Shown: positions 22,148 through 35,141 of the stretch, one piece after another
Layout of the letters: each line of letters starts with the position of its first letter
Numbering within the stretch: position 1 is the first letter of the stretch
DNA from: Girardinichthys multiradiatus
Taxonomy: Eukaryota; Chordata; Actinopteri; Cyprinodontiformes; Goodeidae
Reading direction: 5' to 3'
DNA length: 64,000 nt
NCBI RefSeq assembly: GCF_021462225.1
Contig: NC_061817.1
Coordinates: 8,095,327-8,159,326 of the forward strand
Notes under the pieces: generated by a model
What the model saw: the letters and a program-made list of their open reading frames with translations, nothing else
Databases searched by the model: none
Told to the model about the DNA's origin: nothing
Translations under genes and position numbers: made by a program

Positions 22148-25100
22148 AACCAATTGTTGGCATAGATTCTATCGATCTATTGATTCTATTGTTGTCATTT
22201 TCTATCTGCTGAGCCATTTCATATATTTTTTTAAATTTTTGTATTTAAAATGCCAGAGTCTGGAAATACTTAAATATTTTTAATAATTACATCTTTTTGT
22301 ACAAATTAAATCAGATGGGATCTAACAGTTACTCAGTACTTGAGTAGCCTTTATACCAAGTATGTTTTCCCTCTCATTTAAGGAATTTTTTGGATAAGTA
22401 TTTTTAACTTCTACTTGAGTAAAAATATATTGAACTAAAGCTACTCTCACTTGAGTAAAATTTTTGGCTACTCTGCCCCATGCAATTTTTACCCTAATCT
22501 CTAGGAAATTCTGTGATCTTTTATTATTATTTACACATATTGTCTGTTTTTAAGTTTGTTCATTTCTGAACTGCAAAAAAGTAAAAAAAAAAAAACCCAA
22601 AAAACAATTACATACCAATGAAGGCAGGCTTTAGCAAAAATAAAGTCCATCCATGTATCAGTATCTTCCATTTAGCCAAGATTGCATCAAAGACATACAG
22701 GTCCAGAAGGGCAACCCAGACAGCTTTCCCCAGGTGAGTCTCTCAAGCTTATTCTGAAAAATCCAAATGCTTTTCAGTAGATAATTTGTTTCTACAATGC
22801 TCCTCGGCTCTAGAATTTCCAGAAAACGTGGTAGAAACTGTTGGTTACTTTAAATCAGGACTTCTTTGTTTACTGCAACTGACTTTTAGAACTGTTGAAA
22901 ACATTTATATTTATGCCTATTGGATACCTGTCATTTTGTCACACACTCTTCTCCAACTGGTGCATGATCAAAAAACATCCTGTGTGCTCCTGGGCACCAG
23001 GAGGCATCTTGGTCAGATGCTTAAACTAACTGAATTGACTCCTTTCAATGCAGAGATGCAGCAGCTCTACTTCAAGCTTACATATGTTGGAGGGATCTTG
23101 TTGTTTCAATTATGATCAATATCATGACTATGCGAAATTGAGAACTTATCTTTTAAGCTCACCCCATAATCCCAAAGAGAACATGGTCATGAGCAATCTC
23201 TGGACTGTTTGGACTGGACAATCAAACTCACACAAACCTCTCAGCAACTCTGTGGGATTAAAGATCTGTAACGAATTAAACATAGCAATGTTTTCCTTTT
23301 CTGAGTCACTGACCTTTTTGCCAGAATGTCCTTGAGGCCAACTATAAGTGTTAGAGTTAGAAAGCTGATAAACACAGACAAGTGTAATTAAAGACACAAG
23401 TGAACCAAGTAAGTTTGACTTGCAAGGGTGAGACAGTCCTCTGCCAGAACAGTGACTTCCTTATCACAAAGGGAAAATCCTTGCACCAGCCCTTTATTTA
23501 CAACTCACATTCCAACAAGCAAAAAGCGGGAATTGGTTCAGCCAATTCTTACAGAGATTTCAACTAAAGTAGTCATTTCCATATATGGTATAAGTTTGTT
23601 ATGCCCAGAGAGTGATCCACTCCAGACCGCATTCCTTAACCTTCCACAAACACTTTTTCACACTAAAAAACAATCACAGGAATCATCTTAACTTTAGTAG
23701 AACTTCAAACATAAACATGATTTAAACTGAACAATGATAACTTATATACATTTTTCCAACAATAAGTCTTTCTCCATGGCCTCTCCCTATCCTTCCCCAA
23801 AACAAAGGTTTTGGTTAATGAACCACAGAAGCTGGTATCCTTTTTATCACCTGACAATCTGTCTTCTGCTTCAGTAGACCCCAGAGAGAAGCAACTGCTA
23901 AATACCTCTTCCATCTGCTTGACAGCTACCATCACCGCTTGTGTCCACCAGCCACATCTATAATGATGGCCTGAACATGACTCATATGAATTTCATGTCC
24001 CCTGCCTCACTCAGAAAATGAGAGAAACTCTACAGAAGGATGGAGTTCAAGATCTCCTCAACAGGGTATTCTGCCTGATTTTTGTAAAGTAAGAGGTGAT
24101 CATAAAAAGCTCGGTCCCTCCTGCCACCTTTTGCATCCAGGCCCGGCTGTACCTCAGGACCAAATTCCTCACCTTGCCCTAAAGGTAAAGGGATCCTGCC
24201 CCCCATGCCTGGTGCAAGGTGGGGGCCCAAGTCTTCCTAATTGAGGTTTCCATTTTCTTTAGTCATTTGTCATTGGGTTCCCTGAATGGCACTTAGTCTC
24301 CATGGCCACAAGTGCCCAAAGTCCTGGACAATATACAACTAAATCCTGAGCTGCTTAAATCCATTAAAATGCCAATTCTACAAAGAAGAGCAAATCAAAG
24401 TGACTTTTTTTATATATGATTATGTTGTTTCTCATGAGAAAGTGAGAGTCTGTAAATCAATCAGTTTAAAAGTATTTTACTTGGAAGGTCAGCAGTTATC
24501 AAATAAATGTGAAACCTTACAGGAGAAAGTTAATCGAATAAAGGCTGGAGTGTTTTTTTTTTGTGTGATTTATAAATGATCTGGATGACAAGGACGTACC
24601 ATCGGTTGGAGGAGAATCAGCAGCATAATAAAAGAAAATTGATGGGATGAAGTGGTAAAAGGGATGAGGGGGATTCACAGAAGTGAGTAAAAGAGTGACA
24701 TTAAGGAATTAACATAAAGGGACTTTGTGAAACTGGAGTTCAAACAAAAACAAAAAACCCTCAATGAAAAAATGTTAAACATGAAATCAGGGGTTAGTAA
24801 GAAAAGCCATTTGTCTTTTTGTCAGATGCATTGTGCCAGAATTGCTGGATTCACTTTTAGAGCCCATAATCTCTCTCCAACTAAATAGCAAAATGTCTGC
24901 TAGTGTATGCTTGCATTTAAATGTTCTAGTTCTGCCTCATGCTAGATAAGTTGGCACAATTATTTTTACACAATACAAATAGACTTCTTTTTCCATAGAT
25001 TTAAGCAGTGAGAAATACTTTTTTCAGACCAAGCTCATATAGATGTGTCTCTCTTAATCTATCACTACATGGAAGGGGAATGTGTGCATCTGTCAAGAAT

Positions 25101-26789
25101 GCAGCGTGAGGCTGATCTGCATGCATTTGGCAGGATCTCAGGTTAACACAGAGATTACACAGTGGCTTAGCCTGCTTTACTACCGTGACCCTGCTAAGCC
25201 ATGCTAACTCTAACAGCTAATAACTATTTTACAGCTGCTGCATTGCCTCAAACTGTGCATGCCTGAGTTTGCCTGTCAACTTTTATCCATCTCCATTTCT
25301 CTCCTTGGAGTACTTTTCATTCCTGCCTCTGTGTGACCAACCTAATGCTCACTCTCATCTCTGCTTACCACATTCAGAATTGTTTTTCTTTATCATCTTT
25401 TACAGTTTGCCGTAACGTCTACTTTCTCTTCACCTTTTTTCACCTATCTTGCTGTGATATTTGTCTCTGCAAAACTCTCTCCTTCCCGCTCATCTTAAAC
25501 CCCATTAGGGGTGTCATGCCATTTCTGCCATGTGAGCTGAAGCCCAGATGTCTGCGTTGGCTGCTGTTGGAAACTGGGTCATGTTGTGGGAAAAACAGAG
25601 AGGGAAGGAAGCCAAATGATGAGGAAAAGAAAAGAGGGCAAGGAAATGGAGAGCACAGAAAAAAGACAAGGAAGTTAAAAAGTGAGGGAATGTGTGATTG
25701 TGACTGTGTGTGTCTGTTTTTGTGCCAGGTTGGGTCTTGGACTGCTCCCTCTCCTGGATCAGTTTAGGCCCCCTTTCAAATGTGGGGCCCAATTTCTTTT
25801 CCATAACAACTACTAGACACACACAAGCAAGAAACCCTGCAGGCAAATGCCAGGTGGTCATAAATAAATAATTTACATTATTGCATACTAACCTGAAAAT
25901 TGTGTCCACGTCAAGGACAATTACATTTGTCAGTTTTCGTCCTCTGACTTTGAGTTTTTGAGGCTTTAGATGGTCTTAGGATTCAAAACAGAACTCCCTA
26001 GCATATTGTGTTGACAACTGACTTTGCACGTTATAGGCATCAAATAAATAAAAGGGATTTCAATTAAAATGTTACTTTCTTTTTTTTTTCTCCAGACCTG
26101 TTTGCACTTTCCATTCACCACTCAATGTTGGTGCATTGTCAGATATACTTCCTTGTAAATAAACTATCTCATCTCAACAAGAAATCTTCTTTCTGCATTC
26201 TGTATGATACAGATAGATGCTCCCTTAGATATTTTCCCCTCATTTTTGGAAAGTGTGCGTGCATTGTTTTCAAAAAATCTGTTGGAAAAACATCTCTGAA
26301 CTGCTCTTCCAAAGAAGAATAAAGAACAATACAGAAAGATTCACAAGCCACAATAAATAGGAAGATTATTTATACTGCTCTGTCTTTCTGCATCATAATA
26401 ATTTATGGTTGCATGTTGTTACTTAATGCCCTCCCAAGAGTCACAGGTATGGCTTGACATAGATTTTCACAGAACCGTTTTGTGTTGCTATAATAGCTTC
26501 GATAACATAAAGGTTTAAAAAAAGTCTCTTTTATCTTTGACTAAATAATCTGCCATTCTTGACCTATAATACTATGAGTGTGTACGAAGCTTTTCGAGAT
26601 TAGATTAGTAAAATGTCAATAAAATCTGTTTTTTTAAATGTTTTGAAAACAATGTTTCTTTCACTACACATTGATTCTTTTCATTTATGTTTCAATGGTT
26701 CATCATATAAAATTCCAAATATAATACACTGAAATTTGTGATTGTAACATGACAAATTGTGAAAAAACCCACTTGTGATTATGAATATG
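22148..26789. other. unassigned region, no gene recognised
   Basis: No coding frame with family resemblance. At 22,320-22,470 an ACTTGAGTA motif recurs at least three times in an AT-rich context, resembling a dispersed non-autonomous repeat. From about 22,670 to 24,360 the sequence is less AT-rich and may hold an old element; the minus-strand frame at 24,030-24,230 is GC-rich but unrecognised. At 25,500-25,910 a purine-rich stretch has no clear identity. Confidence 0.4.
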
Positions 26790-27364
26790 AATATATCATT
26801 TAATATTAATAATTTAATGTTTTATTAAATAATATTTCGGTCTGTTGAGGGTTCTCCTGTGAAAACCAGCCCAGTAAGGCGGTGATATTAGGACAAAATT
26901 TAAAGGGATGAGCCAAGCTATGGCACTATTGAACAGCAAAACTCTGTAAACACACAGAATGAATCCACACAATTTGTCAAAATACAAGAATTTATTAACA
27001 AAAATAAGTCAACTTAAAGTCAACAAAACTCTTTACTATGCTAGAACAACCCAACGAAATTACCAAGCAGAACGAAAGAATAAGGAAGACTAATGGGCTA
27101 TGTTCAAAATAAACAGGTGAATCAAACATGGTTGAAAACCATGACTGAAAGAGTGATGCAACATTACCATGCAATGTTTATGTTTGAGAACCAAGGATTA
27201 TCTTGAAGAATCTGGAAATGAAGTTAAGTTAGTCTTGGAATTAATTTAGGCAATAATTGATATACCTTTAAACAACCAATCACAATGCAAGATCAAATAA
27301 TATTTTTTTTTGATAAAATAACATTTTAAAGAATGATTTGCTGAATGAAACCAACCTTTCGGAT

Positions 27365-27555
27365 GACTAATTCTCAACGGTGTTTAATTAGCTGCCTTTA
27401 TTTAGTAAAATAATATGTAAGGAAATATTATTTTGAATAAGAACCAAACCTTTTTGGATAAATGTGTCTTAATGGTGTTTAATTAGCTACCTTTATTTTA
27501 AAAAATAATATTTAAGGAAATATCATTTTAAATAGGAACCAAACCTTCTGGGTAA
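27365..27555. repeat. 95-bp tandem duplication inside LTR-b copy
   Basis: The block around GGTGTTTAATTAGCT recurs at 27,379 and 27,474 with the same downstream order (CCTTTATTT, AATAATAT, AAGGAAATAT, GAACCAAACCTT). Similarity over the 95-bp unit is high but not perfect. The related LTR at 48.6-50.4 kb carries this block once. Confidence 0.75.
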
Positions 27556-27599
27556 ATTATCTTTAGCTGACTCATAAGGTGGCAAGCATGTGTTTTTCG

Positions 27600-30500
27600 C
27601 TGTTAGCGGTTGGAGCTCACAAATAAAATCCAAGATGGCGCCGCAGATGGTCGCCTCGGCGTGTTGGTGCACACTGTTTTGTTTTGTTTTTTGCTTTAAA
27701 ACGGTCTTCTGTGATGGTACCCGGAGCTCTCTCACCAGAGAAGAACTCATGAACATCAGGGCTACTACACCAGAGGAGTTATTTCCCACTTTTCTGCCTA
27801 CTGCTCTGGAATTTTTGGACATTCTGGTGAAAGGTGTGCTCACCTTTGTTCACGCGGTGAAACGCCGGAAGAGAGGGAAACGGGCTGGGGTGCTGGTACG
27901 TCTTCGCCAGTGTGGACTACGAACACCGTTACCTGGAATATTTCTCTCTAACGTGCGCTCACTTCCCAACAAAATTGAGGAACTACAACTGCTGTTGGGG
28001 GAAAAACAGGGACTTTTATTCATCTGCAGTTTTGTGCTTCACGGAGACGTGGCTGTGTGGATTAATACCGGACTCTGCACTGCAGCTGGCAGGATTCCAG
28101 CTCTACAGAGCGGACAGAGACACGGAACTCTCCGGCAAACTGAAAGGTGGAGGAATCTGTTTCTACCTCAACAGTGGTTGGTGCAACGACGTGACAGTGA
28201 TTCAGCAGCACTGTTCTCCAGATCTGGAATCCTTCATCATACTGTAAGCCTTTCTATTCCCCCCGTGAGTTCGCTTCGTACATTCCTGGTCAGTGTTTAC
28301 ATCCCGCCGCAAGCTAACGTGCAGGTCGCACAGCGCATGCTCGCCGACCAGATACTGAGTGTGGAGCGGACCAACCTGGACTCCTTAGTAATCGTCGTTG
28401 GCGACTTTAACAAAGGTAATCTCACCCACGAACTCCCCAAATATAGACAGTTTATAAAATGTCCAACCAGAGAGGACAACATTCTGGATCACTGTTACAC
28501 CACCATCAGAGACGCTTATCACGCCGTCCCACGTGCTGCACTGGGCCAATCCGACCACATCATGGTCCACCTGATTCCTGCATACAGGCAGAAACTAAAG
28601 CTCTGCAAACCTGTTGTGAGGACGACAAGGAAGTGGAGCAGAGAGGCTGTGGAGAATCTCCAGGAGTGTTTAGGCTGTACAGACTGGGATGTGTTCAGGA
28701 CTACTACTAACAGTCTGGACGAGTACACAGAGGCTGTGACTTCCTACATCAGCTTCTGTGAGGGCAGCTGTGTACCATCATGCACCAGGGTGAGTTACAA
28801 CAATGATAAACCCTGGTTCACAGCCAAACTCAGAAGGTTAAGACTGGATAAGGAAGAGGCCTTCAGGAGTGGAGACAAAGACATATACAGAGAGGCAAAG
28901 TACAAGTTTGGCAAGGCAGTGAAAGAGGCCAAACGACTGTACTATGAGAAGCTCCAAAACCAGTTCTCAGCCAACAACTCTGCATCTGTCTGGAAAGGGC
29001 TCAAGCAAATCACCAACTACAAGCCGAAAGCCCCCCACTCCATCAACGACCGACGCCTCGCCAACGACCTGAACGAGTTCTACTGCCGCTTTGAAAGACA
29101 AAGGGACAGTCCTGCAACCATCCCCCACGACACCCCCAACAGCTGCAGCCACAATCCACCACCCCCACCTCCCCAACCTCAAGAGGGGCCTTGGCACCTC
29201 CAACCCCCACCCTGAAGTTCCCCGCCACCAGCCCCCTACCCACGCTGGGGACGGCTCTTTCCATCCAGGAGAGGGACGTCAACAAACTCTTCAGGAGACA
29301 GAACCCCCGGAAAGCTGCTGGACCGGATTCTGTCTCACCAGCCAGCCTGAAGCACTGCGCTGATCAGCTGTCTCCGGTCTTCACAGACATTTTTAACACC
29401 TCACTGGAGACATGTCATGTGCCAGCCTGCTTCAAGTCTTCCACCATCGTCCCTGTTCCCAAGAAGCCAAGGACCACAGGGCTTAATGACTTCAGACCCG
29501 TCGCCCTGACCTCTGTGGTGATGAAGTCCTTTGAGCGTCTTGTGCTCTCACACCTAAAAGACATCACCGACCCCCTCCTGGACCCCCTGCAGTTTGCCTA
29601 CAGAGCCAACAGGTCTGTAGATGATGCAGTCAACCTAGCCCTTCACTTCATCCTCCGGCACCTGGACTCCACAGGAACCTACGCCAGGATCCTGTTTGTG
29701 GATTTCAGCTCTGCCTTCAACACCATCGTCCCAGCTCTGCTACAGGAGAAGCTCTCCCAGCTGAGTGTGCCCGACTCCACCTGCAGGTGGATCACTGACT
29801 TCCTGTCTGACAGGAAGCATCGCGTGAGGCTGGGGAAGCACGTCTCTGACTCCCTGACCATCAGCACCGGTTCCCCCCAAGGATGTGTTCTCTCTCCTCT
29901 GCTCTTCTCCCTGTACACCAACAGCTGCACCTCCAGTCACCAGTCTGTCAAGCTTCTGAAGTTTGCGGACGACACCACCCTGATCAGACTCATCTCTGAT
30001 GGTGACGAGTCCGCGTACAGATGGGGGGTGGACCATCTGTTGGACTGGTGCAGCCAGAACAACCTTGAGCTCAACGCTCTAAAGACAGTGGAGATGGTTG
30101 TGGACTTCAGGCAGAACCCAGCCCCACCTGCCCCCATCACCCTCTGTGTCTCCACAATTGACACTGTGGAATCTTTCCGCTTCCTGGGAACCATCATCTC
30201 CCAGGATCTCAAGTGGGAGCCAAACATCAGCTCCCTCATCAAGAAAGCCCAGCAAAGGATGTTCTTCCTGCGGCAGCTGAAGAAATTCAACCTGCCAAAG
30301 ACTATGATGGTGCACTTCTACACAGCCATCATTGAGTCCATCCTCACCTCCTCCATCACCATCTGGTACGCCGCTGCTACAGCCAAGGATAAGGGCAGGC
30401 TGCAGCGTGTCATTCGGTCTGCTGAGAAGGTGATTGGCTGCAGTCTACTGTCGCTCCAGGAACTGGACACCTCCAGGACCCTGAAGTGGGCAGGGAAGAT

Positions 30501-30976
30501 TCTGGCTGATCCCTCCCACCCCGGTCACAGACTCTTTGAGACTCTCCCCTCTGGCAGGAGGCTGCGGTCCATCCGGACCAAAACCTCACGCCACAAGAAC
30601 AGTTTTTTCCCATCTGCCACCAGCCTGGTTAACAAAGCCCGGAAACCACCTTGACATTCTCCCTTTCCCCCACACCCCCCCTTTTTTGCTGACAGGACAC
30701 TTGTAACTTGTAACTCTATGCGTTACATTAACGCTCAGCTTGGACTCCTGCTTTACTTGCACAATGATCACCTGCACTGTTGTATTGCTCTTGCATCCTA
30801 TACTGCTCTACATTTACATTTACTCTCACTCACTTAAAACTGTGCACATATATTTATATTATATTGTAGATATGTTTATACTGTTTAATTTGTACTGTAT
30901 TGCACCGACTACGCCAAAACAAATTCCTTGTATGTCCAAAAACGTACTTGGCAATAAAGCTTTTCTGATTCTGATT
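27600..30976 (+). mobile_element. LINE B: non-LTR retrotransposon, L2/CR1/Rex1 group
   Basis: Near-full-length element inserted in an inverted LTR-b copy. It starts with a CCAAGATGGCGCCGCAG-type 5' region at about 27,630 and ends with CTTGGCAATAAAGC plus CTGATTCTGATTCTGA at 30,948-30,979. The tail is a short pentamer/hexamer repeat rather than poly-A. It is the best preserved LINE here and shares domain sequence with LINE A but belongs to a different subfamily. Target-site duplication is not evident. Confidence 0.85.
27635..30654 (+). pseudogene. LINE B endonuclease-reverse transcriptase, frameshifted
   Basis: Probable start ATG at 27,635 (MAPQMVASAC). The endonuclease domain is visible but changes frame around 28,025 and 28,245. 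Its CFTETWL box is read in the 27,912-28,247 frame; GDFNKGNL (near 28,400) and SDHIMVHL (near 28,551) are in the other. A proline-rich linker (CCCCCAC runs near 29,150-29,210) holds another shift. The RT then runs open from 29,191 to 30,654 with KAAGPDSVSP, GSPQGCVLSPLLF and the catalytic FADD (about 29,962). The RT half is undamaged; the linker shift could be homopolymer slippage in the DNA or in sequencing. Confidence 0.87.
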
Positions 30977-31829
30977 CTGACAAAAGAAAGTTATAGCTTG
31001 TCATCAGACTCTACACATATCTTTAAAATATCACTGCAATGCAATGGCCGACCTTTATTAAAAACCACCCTTGAAATAAAGCTTGTCTTAATTTTAAAAA
31101 CACAACACAAGCAAAAACCAAACGTCATGAAACAGACATTGTTTAGATTATTTAACTCTAAACTAATCTTCTCTGCTCAAACACTACCTCTCACGTGAAC
31201 TGTGCTGAGAAGTTGTCCTGGGTGTTGTGAAAAACATCCACATGTGGGTAAACAAAGGGTTAGCTTCCTGTGGGTAAGGGCTTTAGCTGGACTAGCTAAA
31301 ACATACGACAAAGCCACGTTTGGCTCCTTGAGTGGACGCGATGCGGCGGGGTAGCTCTCGCTACCTGGACGTGCACGCAGGAAGGCGTGCGATGCGGTCC
31401 CAGCATTCTTTTCCAGGTTGTGGGGAAAATCCGCTTTGATTAGGGCTGCTTCTGGAGGCCTCAGAAGAAAAGCAAAGTCACTCTTGTCTTATTACACTCT
31501 TTATATGAATGAATGTCAGATACTCAAACAACACATCATTACTTAACTTTGCTGCATGTGATCGTAGTTACTTTTGGATCCATGTTGTTGCCAGCAAGGA
31601 GACATTAGCGTGCTGTCTCGCCTTCCAGCTCCGCTGGGGACATGTGTGGAAGAGGTCTGTTTGCTGGAACGCAGGGTTTTTATTCAAACAGTGACGTCAA
31701 GCGAAATCCGCTGTTACCTCTCTTGTTCCTGGCTGTGCTGGAAGTAGGTCAATGTGATTTATTTTGAAAGTTCCAGAGAAGTTCTTACTAGCCTTTAATG
31801 TTGTAACCCATGGCTGGGTTTCATTAACA

Positions 31830-32339
31830 CCAAATGGTATAAATACAAAGTATTGTACTATATTTATCAATAATTCCTAAACAGCCTGTGAATTGTTTCA
31901 TTACATTTATTTATGCATTTTCTTCCATGTTAGGTTTCTTGAGTTCATATTCCTTCTAGTGTCCTCACGCAGCTTTGTTTTAACAAACTTCTTTTTTTTT
32001 TATCTACCCTCTTACATCACTTCCTCACCTATTTAACGATGTTATATCTGCTCGCAAACAGTGGTGAAAATTTGCAAATAAGAGACCATATTAAAATGAG
32101 ACAGATATGAGACAGGGGAAGGCTGTTTAATAATGAAAGACAGGGAAAGGAGTGAAAGGGAACTGGCAAAGAAAATAATGATCCAGTCACAGAAGCAAAG
32201 AATAGGAGTAATTAAAGAGGGAGGCAGATAGAGAGAGAGGAGGGGAGATAAAGTGTGTGATGGAAAAAACACAAATAGATAAATCACATCAAATACAGAG
32301 GCAAGGAGGAAGAAAAGCAAGCTAGCAACATTTACTGTG
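31830..32339. other. short intergenic gap
   Basis: AT-rich, with a purine-rich GAGAGA stretch near 32,220-32,250 and no recognised gene or element. Confidence 0.5.
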
Positions 32340-33735
32340 AACAACATGTGGGCATTAAGAGTATAGAAATCAGAGTGTCTGATTGTCAAATAGTTCTTTA
32401 TGGTGATGATGTCATTCTGTTCCTTAGAAATCTCAATAAATCCATACCATCCTTTGTGGATTTAATTAGGACATACTGCAAAATGTCTGGTATTAAAATA
32501 AATAAGGCATAATCGTCCAAAATACTTTAACTTTACTTAATATACTTTAATTCAAATGAGAGGTCTAATCCACCCCCTGGTCCAACATTTTAGACCTGTG
32601 TACTCCTTTACATTTCTGGGCATTCAAATTGTCCCACACAGGAAAATGTAGAAAACTTTAACTACAGCACACTGACTGCATCTGTCTCCAAATCAATTGC
32701 AGGATGGTATTTTGACTCTGATTGGGAAAATGAATGTAGAAACAAATTAACTTTCACAAAATATTGTTATATTTTTTTTCTAAGCATCCCCATACCACCT
32801 TCTTTAGACTTTTTCTCTTGAATGAGGAACATTTTCAATAACTTCAAATGGAATAATAAACACCCTGGGCTTCGTCTGCCTCTTGTAAACCTACCCTATG
32901 ATAGAGGGGGGTTGCACTGCCCTAATTTGCTGTGGTACCTTTGGGTAGTACAGCTAAGAATGTTAATGTTTTACTTCACCACAGATGATCCTCCGAAATG
33001 GAAGGGTGTCCCACGGATGCAGGTTTCAAATTGTGGGCAGATAAGGGGATAAAACAAGTAAAAGATATGAAGATATAAGAATGGAAATATTTTTCGTCTT
33101 TCAGGAGTTCATTAGAAAACATAACATACCTTGCAAACATTTTTCTGAATATCTTAAGCAAGGAAGCTTTATCAGAACAAACCAGACCTAATGCGCTGCC
33201 CCCACTACCCATATTGGAGAAAACTCTTACAAAAAATCATTTTGGAAAGGGCATCATCTCTGAATTTTACAATTTATTAAGAGACTTCTCTCCTGACACT
33301 TCTATGTCTAAATTAAATGCATGGAAAGCAGATCTACAATAACTTCAAAATACTGGCGCTTTGCATGTAAAGCAGCCCAGACAGGCAGGTAATACAAGCC
33401 TAAGGCATCTACAATATAACTTGCTAATGAGGGTGTTTGCTACTAGAGAAAAGATAAGCAAATTTAATTTGGGTATCCCAGACACCTGCAATAGAAACAG
33501 GGTAAATAAGGGCACCTTATTTTACTGCCTTTAGTCTGGTCTGTATGATGATGTAACTCCTCTGAACTCATGAATATTTGCCTCCAATCACCATGTTGCT
33601 GGTGGTGGGTGGTTCTGTTATATGGGGATGGTTGTATGGACGAAGTGTATATTGTGTAAAACTTGAGCTGATGCTGTATGCTTGTACACATTTGTGTCGT
33701 TCTGTTCCTGTGTCTTTTTTTCTAAAATTAAAATG
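32340..33735 (+). mobile_element. L1-like (L1/Tx1) LINE 3' remnant
   Basis: A degenerate RT palm reads LYGDDVILFL at about 32,397-32,426 (Y-x-D-D catalytic box), followed by KMSGIKIN, as in L1-type ORF2 proteins. About 400 bp on, FKWNN and RGGLHCPNL (32,846-32,925) match the conserved C-terminal region, and a Cys-bearing tail motif lies near 33,480-33,535. Several stops and shifts separate the pieces. It differs in motif style from LINE A-C and is much older. The 5' limit and the 3' end are approximate. Confidence 0.6.
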
Positions 33736-35141
33736 TGGCTGGTTACTGTTGAGTCATTTTGAACACATCTCTATAACTCCAAGAATTTTGTTTAAATCAT
33801 TTTATTCCTGCCCTGTTAAAAATGACTGAGAGCTTAGGAAACTGAAATATCTGTCTCAAAAACAAAAGATGAGAGGAAATTATTAATCGACCCATTGCCC
33901 TTTGGAGTTTTAGTCAGGATGAATCGTCACACTGGCTTTAAAAAGTAGGACTATGCCTACTGAAGATTGTGAGCAGGAAGATGAATATGGATGTGGCATA
34001 GTCACCAACATGAAAAAGGCCAAACACAAATGTAAACAGAAAAGCACGTTTGAATGGGTGTACTGTGGAATTCCAGTACTAAGATCGGTTGAACTTTCGA
34101 GTAGTGTGTTTAGCCACCAGATCAAAGATTACTTTTGTGGACAATTTCATGGTCAGGACAACAAACATACAATAGCTAAATAAAGAAGACAATTTCTAGG
34201 TAATTAGTTACAATCTTTGTGTATGGAAACCTATGCAGTATTACAATGAAGCATAAATGGTTCCATCTTTGTTGGAGATACAAAATTTTTATTTATTGTA
34301 TGGATAGTTTTACACTTTAAAGAGGATACATTCAAAACAACCAGTCACATCACTGCTAAGAGACCCCCTTCTTTGATGTTTTTGTCAATGATTTCAACAA
34401 CATACTGTAGATTCCTACCTAAGGAATTATATCATACAACTGTGCGGTTACATCCACTATATAACGGTGCGGTTAAAGCTTTCTGAGTGGTTTAGCCACA
34501 GAAACTATTAAATCAACATGCTAAATAAATAATTTTGGCACTTGGTCTTGGTAGCTAGCTAAGTCTCTTTTCACTTTGAATATTAATTAATCAGTCAGTT
34601 GGTTTGTTGTTTCAAAGAGAAAACTCAACGAAGAGTTTTATAATTAATCTATGTAAGCTATAAATATATGAAAAATACACACAACATTTAAATTTAAAAT
34701 TAAAAAGAACTGCTGACACCGAGGGAGAATAATGAAGTAAATGGCATTCTTTTGGGTGGTGTAGAAACTTTTATTTGAATGGCAACAAATTTAACCAAAT
34801 AGAAACAGCCTCTATCTTCAACATCCCGATGCCTGTTTTGGCAGCATATATGTCTTTAATTTGGAAGACGTTTTCCACTGGTAAAGGATAAACTTATAGG
34901 CTGTAATCACAAAAATATACTGTATATGTGGATGTGGATAGTTTTGCCTTTGTTTTGCTTAGAGGTTAAAATATTGTATAAACTGCTGACAGAGTATAGC
35001 AAAAGACAAAAAGGAGAACAATCTAAGTAAAACGTTAAAGAACAGTCTATTTAGATAATTAGCTATTATTTATTTGCCTGCTTGAGGTAAAGTGTTCACC
35101 CTCATAGTTTTGGATCATAAGAATTTGAAAACATTACATAT
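33736..35141. other. intergenic, no gene recognised
   Basis: AT-rich, no coding or element signature identified by eye. Confidence 0.5.

Larger units (their letters stand above)
26790..31829 (-). mobile_element. solo LTR (LTR-b family), inverted, split by LINE B
   Basis: The reverse complement of both flanks of LINE B matches the LTR at 48,568-50,388. 26,835-27,330 pairs with about 49,800-50,310 (shared CGGTCTGTT, GGTTCTCAAAC and GAATTTATTAACAAAAAT blocks), and 30,980-31,829 pairs with about 48,568-49,490 (shared CTTCCAGCACAGCCAGGAA and AAAACCACCCTT blocks). The LTR start corresponds to 31,829 (TGTTAATGA on the minus strand). The other end fades into AT-rich DNA near 26,790 and I could not prove a duplication. 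It contains a 95-bp internal tandem duplication. Without LINE B its length is about 1.6-1.7 kb. Confidence 0.75.

Noticed and set aside
27590..29215. 541-codon frame as a host gene start
   Set aside because: It contains the LINE endonuclease boxes and is followed by the RT; the frame before the ATG at 27,635 is not coding.
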